Shown here: positions 59,919 to 64,000 of the stretch, piece by piece
Layout of the letters: every line of letters begins with the position of its first letter
How positions within the stretch are numbered: the first letter of the stretch is position 1
NCBI RefSeq assembly: GCF_002091715.1
Contig: NZ_BDAG01000021.1
Coordinates: 47,033 to 111,032 of the forward strand
From: Pseudomonas migulae NBRC 103157
Lineage (GTDB): Bacteria > Pseudomonadota > Gammaproteobacteria > Pseudomonadales > Pseudomonadaceae
DNA length: 64,000 nucleotides
Direction of reading: 5' to 3'
Translations under genes and position numbers: made by a program
Notes under the pieces: generated by a model
The model's input: only the letters and a program-made list of their open reading frames with translations
Database searches by the model: none
What the model was told of the DNA's origin: nothing

Positions 59919-61240
59919 TGAGCCTGCGTTTGCGCCTGAGCCTGACACTCGGCGCCGCATTTGCGCTGATCTGGGCCCTGGCGGCAGCCTGGATGCTCAG
60001 CGACCTGCGCAACCAGATGATGTTTTCCCTCGACCAGCGGCTGGTGGCGTCGGCGCGCATGGTCGCCGGTCTGATGGAGCAATTGCCGGCCTTGCCGACC
60101 AAGGGCGAGGGCACCCATTTCAGCGCCGAACAACTGAATATTCCGGGGGGCATGGCGTGTCAGGTCAGCTCGCTGCGCGGGGAAATCCTCGCCCGCAGTC
60201 ACACCGATCCGCAACAAACCCTGGAAGCCGAGAAAATGGGCTTCCACGATCAGATGATCGACGGCGCGCCGTGGCGCAGCTTCACCCTGGCCCGTGGCGA
60301 CCTGCGCATCACCACCGCTGACCGGCAGATCGAGCGTGAAGCGCTGAACATGTCGATCCTGCTGGCCGCTTCGGTGCCGGTCGGCGTGGCATTGCTCGGT
60401 TGCCTGTGCCTGCTCTGGCTGGGCATCGGCCAGGGACTGGCGCCGCTGAACCGCATGCGCGACGCCTTGATGCGCCGCAGCGCCGACTCGCTCGAGCCTT
60501 TGCAGATCCAGCCGCTGCCCAGCGAATTGCAACCGTTGCTGGATACCCAGAACCAGTTGTTCCAGCGCATCGGCAAGACCATCGAGCGCGAACGCCGCCT
60601 GACCGGTGACGCGGCGCATGAATTGCGCAGCCCGCTGACGGCGATCAAGACACACCTGCAAGTGGCGCGCATGACCGACGGCGCGGCGCGGGATCAGTCG
60701 CTGGCCCGGGCGGAGGAGGGTGCCGACCGCCTGCACCGGACCCTTGAACAACTGTTGCTGCTGGCGCGGGTCGAGGGCAGCCTGTCGTTCGACGATGGTG
60801 TGCAATGCAGCGCCGAGCAAGTGGCGAAACTGGCGATTCAGGATGCCGCCAGTGGTGATCGTCAGCGGATCAAATTCAAGCTGCCGCCGGTACTCTCCCA
60901 TGCCCCGGTGCAAATGCCCGCGGTGCTGTCGATTGCCGCGCTGCGCAATTTGCTGGACAACGCCCTGCGCCATACTCCGAACGACGGTCCGGTGGAACTG
61001 AGCCTGGAGACCACCGGCAGCCGTGTGCAGTTCGTGGTGCGCGACCATGGCCCGGGCATTGCCGAAGACGATCTGCAACACCTGACCCAACGCTTCTGGC
61101 GCAACGGCCAGAGCACCGGCTGCGGCTTGGGGCTGGCGATTGTCCAGGCGATCGTTCAGCGTTGTGGCTGCACGCTGCATTTCGACAGCCGCCCGGATGG
61201 CTTGCGGGTTGAGTTGAGCATGCCGTTGCAACCGGTCTGA
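59918..61240 (+). CDS. dsbS: Sensor histidine kinase, DsbS-like
   Basis: A 440-residue kinase: membrane helix near residues 8-28, periplasmic domain to about 145, second helix (SILLAASVPVGVALLGCLCLL), HAMP-like linker, HisKA (ERRLTGDAAHELRSPLTAIK) and HATPase (NLLDNALRHTPN, DHGPGIAEDD, GLGLAIVQAI). A lone periplasmic cysteine in GGMACQVSS is residue 81 from this ATG, or 82 from the GTG one codon earlier. In P. aeruginosa DsbS a periplasmic Cys82 binds copper(I), so this fits well. The start shares bases with the dsbR stop (TGATG). Phosphorylation of DsbR would adjust dsb expression. Confidence 0.85.
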   Translation: MSLRLRLSLTLGAAFALIWALAAAWMLSDLRNQMMFSLDQRLVASARMVAGLMEQLPALPTKGEGTHFSAEQLNIPGGMACQVSSLRGEILARSHTDPQQTLEAEKMGFHDQMIDGAPWRSFTLARGDLRITTADRQIEREALNMSILLAASVPVGVALLGCLCLLWLGIGQGLAPLNRMRDALMRRSADSLEPLQIQPLPSELQPLLDTQNQLFQRIGKTIERERRLTGDAAHELRSPLTAIKTHLQVARMTDGAARDQSLARAEEGADRLHRTLEQLLLLARVEGSLSFDDGVQCSAEQVAKLAIQDAASGDRQRIKFKLPPVLSHAPVQMPAVLSIAALRNLLDNALRHTPNDGPVELSLETTGSRVQFVVRDHGPGIAEDDLQHLTQRFWRNGQSTGCGLGLAIVQAIVQRCGCTLHFDSRPDGLRVELSMPLQPV

Positions 61241-61256
61241 CCAACACCCCAATCCC

Positions 61257-61350
61257 CCTGTAGGAGCCGGCTTGCTGGCGATAGCGTCCTCAAAATCAAC
61301 ATAGATGTTGACCCTGCGGTCGCCATCGCCAGCAAGCCGGCTCCTACAAG
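61257..61350. repeat. REP doublet with inner stem
   Basis: CTGTAGGAGCCGGCTTGCTG near 61258-61277 and its near reverse complement ending at 61350 face each other. The spacer holds TCAACAT and ATGTTGA as a small nested stem. Confidence 0.82.
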
Positions 61351-61456
61351 GGTTTGTGTTGCACATCAAATGTAACCTCTCTCCATTGGCATTTCTGTCA
61401 CCACCGACGCTATCGTCCCCGACAGCTTTTTCTCAATGGATTGAGGTCACAGCGCC

Positions 61457-61942
61457 ATGGATGCACCCCTGCACATCTGCAAGGCAACCCCCGCCGACGC
61501 CGGCATCATCAGTCGGATCGTCGAGCGTTCGATCCGCGTCGGCTGTGCGCTCGACCATCGCAACGACCCGCGAACCGTCTCCTCCTGGACTCACAGCAAA
61601 ACCACTGAACACATTCAAGCGTGGCTGACCGACCCACGGTTGTACCTGAACATCGCCCTGTTGCAGGACAAACCGGTGGGCGTTGCGATGGCGGCGATCA
61701 GCGGCAAGGTAGCGTTCTGTTACGTGCAGCCGGAATGGTTTCGACGCGGTGCCGGGTTGGCGCTGGTCCACGACCTCGAAAGCTGGCTGATTGAACGCGG
61801 TTTGGCGCAGGCCCGACTCAACAGCACCCGAACCAGCGAAGCCTTTTACCGTCACCTGGGTTATCAGCCCTGCGCCGAAACCTTCACCGTCGCCGGGCTC
61901 CACGCCATCCCCATGCACAAGGCACTGACGTCACCTTCATAA
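61457..61942 (+). CDS. GNAT-family N-acetyltransferase
   Basis: A 161-residue acetyltransferase. The acetyl-CoA loop is in VQPEWFRRGAGLALVHDLES, followed by ARLNSTRTSEAFYRHLGYQP, the usual closing motif of GNAT proteins. The substrate is unknown. The ATG at 61457 follows GAGGTCACAG. The gene ends just before the PvdS box of pvdH and may be unrelated to pyoverdine. Confidence 0.82.
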   Translation: MDAPLHICKATPADAGIISRIVERSIRVGCALDHRNDPRTVSSWTHSKTTEHIQAWLTDPRLYLNIALLQDKPVGVAMAAISGKVAFCYVQPEWFRRGAGLALVHDLESWLIERGLAQARLNSTRTSEAFYRHLGYQPCAETFTVAGLHAIPMHKALTSPS

Positions 61943-61958
61943 AAGCTGATCAAGGGTC

Positions 61959-61982
61959 TAAATCCTCGGCGCGCTGATGCGT
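61959..61982 (+). promoter_or_regulatory. PvdS promoter of pvdH
   Basis: TAAAT (61959-61963), 16 bases, CGT (61980-61982), a perfect match to the PvdS box. The pvdH ATG lies 36 bp further on. Confidence 0.82.
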
Positions 61983-62018
61983 TTCCAGAACAGGAAAACC
62001 TTATTGAGGGGTCGAGAG

Positions 62019-63431
62019 ATGTCAGTCGCTACCAGCCTTATGGAAGATCAGTCGGCCCGGATCACTCCGGCGCCGACCGAGACGCTGTATCAGTTCAACG
62101 AATCGCCATTGCTGGCACGCCAGAGTCAGCAGGAATCGAATGCCCGCAGCTACCCGCGACGCATTCCCCTGGCCCTGAAGCGTGCCAAGGGCATTTATGT
62201 CGAAGATGTTGAAGGCCGCCGTTTCATTGACTGCCTGGCCGGCGCCGGGACGCTGGCCCTGGGGCATAACCATCCGGTGGTGATCGAAGCGATCCAGCAA
62301 GTGCTGACCGATGAACTGCCGCTGCACACTCTCGACCTGACTACGCCGGTCAAGGACCAGTTCGTCCAGGACCTGTTCGGTCTGCTGCCGCCTGAGCTCG
62401 CCGCTGAAGCAAAGATTCAGTTCTGTGGTCCGACCGGCACCGACGCCGTGGAAGCCGCGCTGAAACTGGTGCGCACCGCCACCGGACGCAGCACCGTGCT
62501 GTCTTTCCAGGGCGGTTATCACGGCATGAGCCAGGGCGCGTTGAGCCTGATGGGCAGCCTGGGGCCGAAAAAACCCTTGGGTGCGTTGCTCAGCAGCGGG
62601 GTGCAGTTCATGCCGTATCCCTACGATTACCGTTGCCCGTTCGGCCTGGGCGGCGCGCAGGGTGTGCAGGTCAATCTCAACTATCTCGATAATTTGCTGA
62701 ACGATCCCGAGGCCGGCGTGCAATTGCCGGCCGCTGTGATTGTGGAGGTCGTCCAGGGCGAGGGCGGGGTGATCCCGGCTGACCTTGACTGGTTGCGCGG
62801 TGTGCGGCGCATCACCGAGAAGGCGGGCGTGGCGCTGATCGTCGACGAAATCCAGAGCGGTTTTGCCCGTACCGGCAAGATGTTCGCCTTCGAGCACGCC
62901 GGGATCATTCCGGACGTGGTGGTGATGTCCAAGGCCATCGGCGGCAGCTTGCCGCTGGCGGTGGTGGTGTATCGCGACTGGCTCGACACCTGGCTGCCGG
63001 GCGCCCACGCCGGAACGTTCCGCGGCAATCAAATGGCGATGGCCGCGGGCTCTGCGGTGATGCGTTATCTGGTCGAGCACAAGGTGTGCGAACACGCTGC
63101 CGCCATGGGTGACCGCTTGAGCGAACACTTGCGCATTCTGCAGCGGGACTTTGCGCAACTGGGCGATATTCGTGGTCGCGGCCTGATGCTGGGGGTCGAG
63201 CTGGTTGACCCGACGGGCGCGCCGGATGGTCAGGGTCACCCGCCGATTTTTGCGCGTCTGGCGCCGCTGGTGCAGCGTGAATGCCTCAAGCGTGGGCTGA
63301 TTCTTGAGCTGGGCGGCCGTCATGGTGGTGTGGTGCGTTTTCTGCCGCCACTGGTGATCACCGCTGCGGAAATCGATCGGGTCGCGGAGATTTTCGGTCG
63401 GGCCATGGCTGCTGCTACCGACAGCCTTTAA
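62019..63431 (+). CDS. pvdH: Diaminobutyrate-2-oxoglutarate aminotransferase PvdH
   Basis: A 470-residue class III aminotransferase (P. aeruginosa PvdH is almost identical in length). Segments: DCLAGAGTLALGHNHPVVIE, FCGPTGTDAVEAALKL, SFQGGYHGMSQGALSLMG, the PLP region LIVDEIQSGFARTGKMFAFE and the Schiff-base lysine in VVMSKAIGGSLP. It makes L-2,4-diaminobutyrate from aspartate semialdehyde and glutamate; PvdL incorporates this acid into pyoverdine. The ATG at 62019 follows GAGGGGTCGAG; a longer upstream frame would cross the PvdS promoter and is rejected. Confidence 0.95.
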   Translation: MSVATSLMEDQSARITPAPTETLYQFNESPLLARQSQQESNARSYPRRIPLALKRAKGIYVEDVEGRRFIDCLAGAGTLALGHNHPVVIEAIQQVLTDELPLHTLDLTTPVKDQFVQDLFGLLPPELAAEAKIQFCGPTGTDAVEAALKLVRTATGRSTVLSFQGGYHGMSQGALSLMGSLGPKKPLGALLSSGVQFMPYPYDYRCPFGLGGAQGVQVNLNYLDNLLNDPEAGVQLPAAVIVEVVQGEGGVIPADLDWLRGVRRITEKAGVALIVDEIQSGFARTGKMFAFEHAGIIPDVVVMSKAIGGSLPLAVVVYRDWLDTWLPGAHAGTFRGNQMAMAAGSAVMRYLVEHKVCEHAAAMGDRLSEHLRILQRDFAQLGDIRGRGLMLGVELVDPTGAPDGQGHPPIFARLAPLVQRECLKRGLILELGGRHGGVVRFLPPLVITAAEIDRVAEIFGRAMAAATDSL

Positions 63432-63452
63432 ATTTTCCGGGCTCCGGAACGT
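63429..63452 (+). promoter_or_regulatory. PvdS promoter of the mbtH-like gene
   Basis: TAAAT (63429-63433, starting in the pvdH stop codon), 16 bases, CGT (63450-63452). The mbtH-like ATG is 60 bp downstream, so this small gene can be transcribed by PvdS on its own as well as from pvdH. Confidence 0.75.
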
Positions 63453-63512
63453 TCTTTCTACATAACGGCTGCGCACGCCGTGCAGCCTACCTAACAGCGA
63501 TGGAGAGACAGC

Positions 63513-63740
63513 ATGACGTCAGTTTTCGACCGCGAGGACATCCTCTTTCAGGTCGTGGTCAACCACGAAGAGCAGTACTCGATCTGGCCCGACTACAAAG
63601 CCGTGCCAGAAGGCTGGCGCACTGTGGGCAAAAGCGGGCTGAAGAAGGAGTGCCTGGCTTACATCGAAGAAACCTGGACGGACATGCGTCCGTTGAGCTT
63701 GCGCAAGAAGATGGAAGAGCAGGCGGCAGTGGCTCACTAA
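63513..63740 (+). CDS. mbtH: MbtH-like protein of the pyoverdine system
   Basis: A 75-residue MbtH-family protein with the conserved pattern NHEEQYSIWPDYKAVPEGW and the second half CLAYIEETWTDMRPLSLRKK. MbtH-like proteins bind NRPS adenylation domains and help them fold or act; here the partners are probably PvdL and the other pyoverdine synthetases. The ATG at 63513 follows ATGGAGAGACAGC. It lies 81 bp after pvdH, as in the P. aeruginosa pyoverdine locus, and is followed by a terminator. Confidence 0.93.
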   Translation: MTSVFDREDILFQVVVNHEEQYSIWPDYKAVPEGWRTVGKSGLKKECLAYIEETWTDMRPLSLRKKMEEQAAVAH

Positions 63741-63758
63741 GATTTTCGCGCAAAGAGA

Positions 63759-63796
63759 AGCCCGCTGGACCGAGGAGGTCAGCGGGCTTTTTTTGC
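63759..63796 (+). terminator. Intrinsic terminator after pvdH-mbtH
   Basis: AAGCCCGCTG and CAGCGGGCTT pair around a short loop with an extra ACC/GGT stem, followed by seven T. It ends the pvdH-mbtH transcript. Confidence 0.92.
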
Positions 63797-63849
63797 TTTG
63801 GGCGTTGTGTTGTCTGGCAGGTGTGTTTTCTGAGCAAACCATGATCTCT

Positions 63850-63947
63850 GTGGGAGCGAGCCTGCTCGCGATGGCGGCCTGACAGCTGATCTTTGTTCTC
63901 ACGGATGTACCCTGAACCCCTGTAGGAGCTGGCTTGCTAGCGATGGC
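63850..63947. repeat. Two REP units of different type
   Basis: GTGGGAGCGAGCCTGCTCGC at 63850-63869 and TGTAGGAGCTGGCTTGCTAG at 63921-63940 are two REP units in the same direction and of different sequence subtypes. The last 50 bases of the window hold no recognised feature. Confidence 0.7.
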
Positions 63948-64000
63948 TGAGCATCAGGCGACGCAGGTTTTGATGGTGTACATATCCGTAACCGCGGGGG

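Noticed and set aside
11713..61350. Repeated palindromes considered as a CRISPR array
   Set aside because: The copies are scattered singly over 50 kb, are REP units, and there are no regularly spaced repeats or cas genes.

Overview
The window is chromosomal DNA of a fluorescent Pseudomonas, most like the P. fluorescens group. The evidence is a pyoverdine locus (pvdS, pvdL, pvdH, an mbtH-like gene), gene orders familiar from Pseudomonas (fRMsr gene - ATPase gene - sagS; dgt with yqjDEK-like genes; dsbG-dsbE-dsbD-dsbR-dsbS; atuABCDEF with atuR), high GC content, and many REP palindromes of the fluorescent-pseudomonad type. I see no rRNA, tRNA, CRISPR array, transposase or prophage.

Layout. 1-2544: start of sagS (cut by the window edge), a P-loop ATPase gene and a free methionine sulfoxide reductase gene. 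2545-10130: a signalling block on the minus strand: NarL-type regulator, BvgS/EvgS-like hybrid kinase, HD-GYP phosphodiesterase, and a separate receiver-only protein resembling the RocR/PvrR receiver without its EAL domain. 10302-14131: dGTPase, EAL phosphodiesterase and three yqjDEK-like stress or envelope genes. 14201-19242: ammonium channel behind a sigma-54-like promoter, CPA2 antiporter, glutaredoxin-like gene, a small gene under a near-perfect LexA box, and a pseudouridine synthase. 19312-22416: lipoprotein, molybdenum cofactor genes mobA/moaB/moeA, and a small coiled-coil membrane protein. 22642-29278: lipid kinase, NarL-type two-component pair, a CheA-P1-like protein without a histidine, cheV under a FliA-type promoter, MOSC protein, ppnP and a DEDDh exonuclease. 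29350-38520: the acyclic terpene (citronellol/geraniol) degradation operon atuABCDEF and its divergent repressor gene atuR. 38614-63740: the iron-acquisition region: amino-acid-binding-type protein, siderophore-type acetyltransferase, sigma factor pvdS, the 13 kb NRPS gene pvdL, a hydrolase, the dsb thiol-redox operon with its two-component system, a GNAT gene, pvdH and mbtH.

How the genes work together. PvdS is the iron-starvation sigma factor. Its own promoter is a good sigma-70 promoter covered by a Fur box. Four sites of the form TAAAT (or TAATT), 16 nt, CGT lie upstream of the acetyltransferase, pvdL, pvdH and mbtH genes, so these four form a visible local PvdS regulon. PvdH makes diaminobutyrate, which PvdL incorporates in its last module; the MbtH-like protein probably supports NRPS adenylation domains. 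The dsb operon and its likely copper-sensing pair DsbR/DsbS sit between pvdL and pvdH with no PvdS site of their own.

The most noteworthy points are the PvdS-controlled AlcB/IucB-type acetyltransferase, the Roc-like two-component block joined to an HD-GYP enzyme with an orphan RocR-like receiver nearby, the SOS-box small gene, and the CheA-P1-like protein without its phosphorylatable histidine beside FliA-driven cheV. All family assignments come from reading motifs and gene order; no database search was run.
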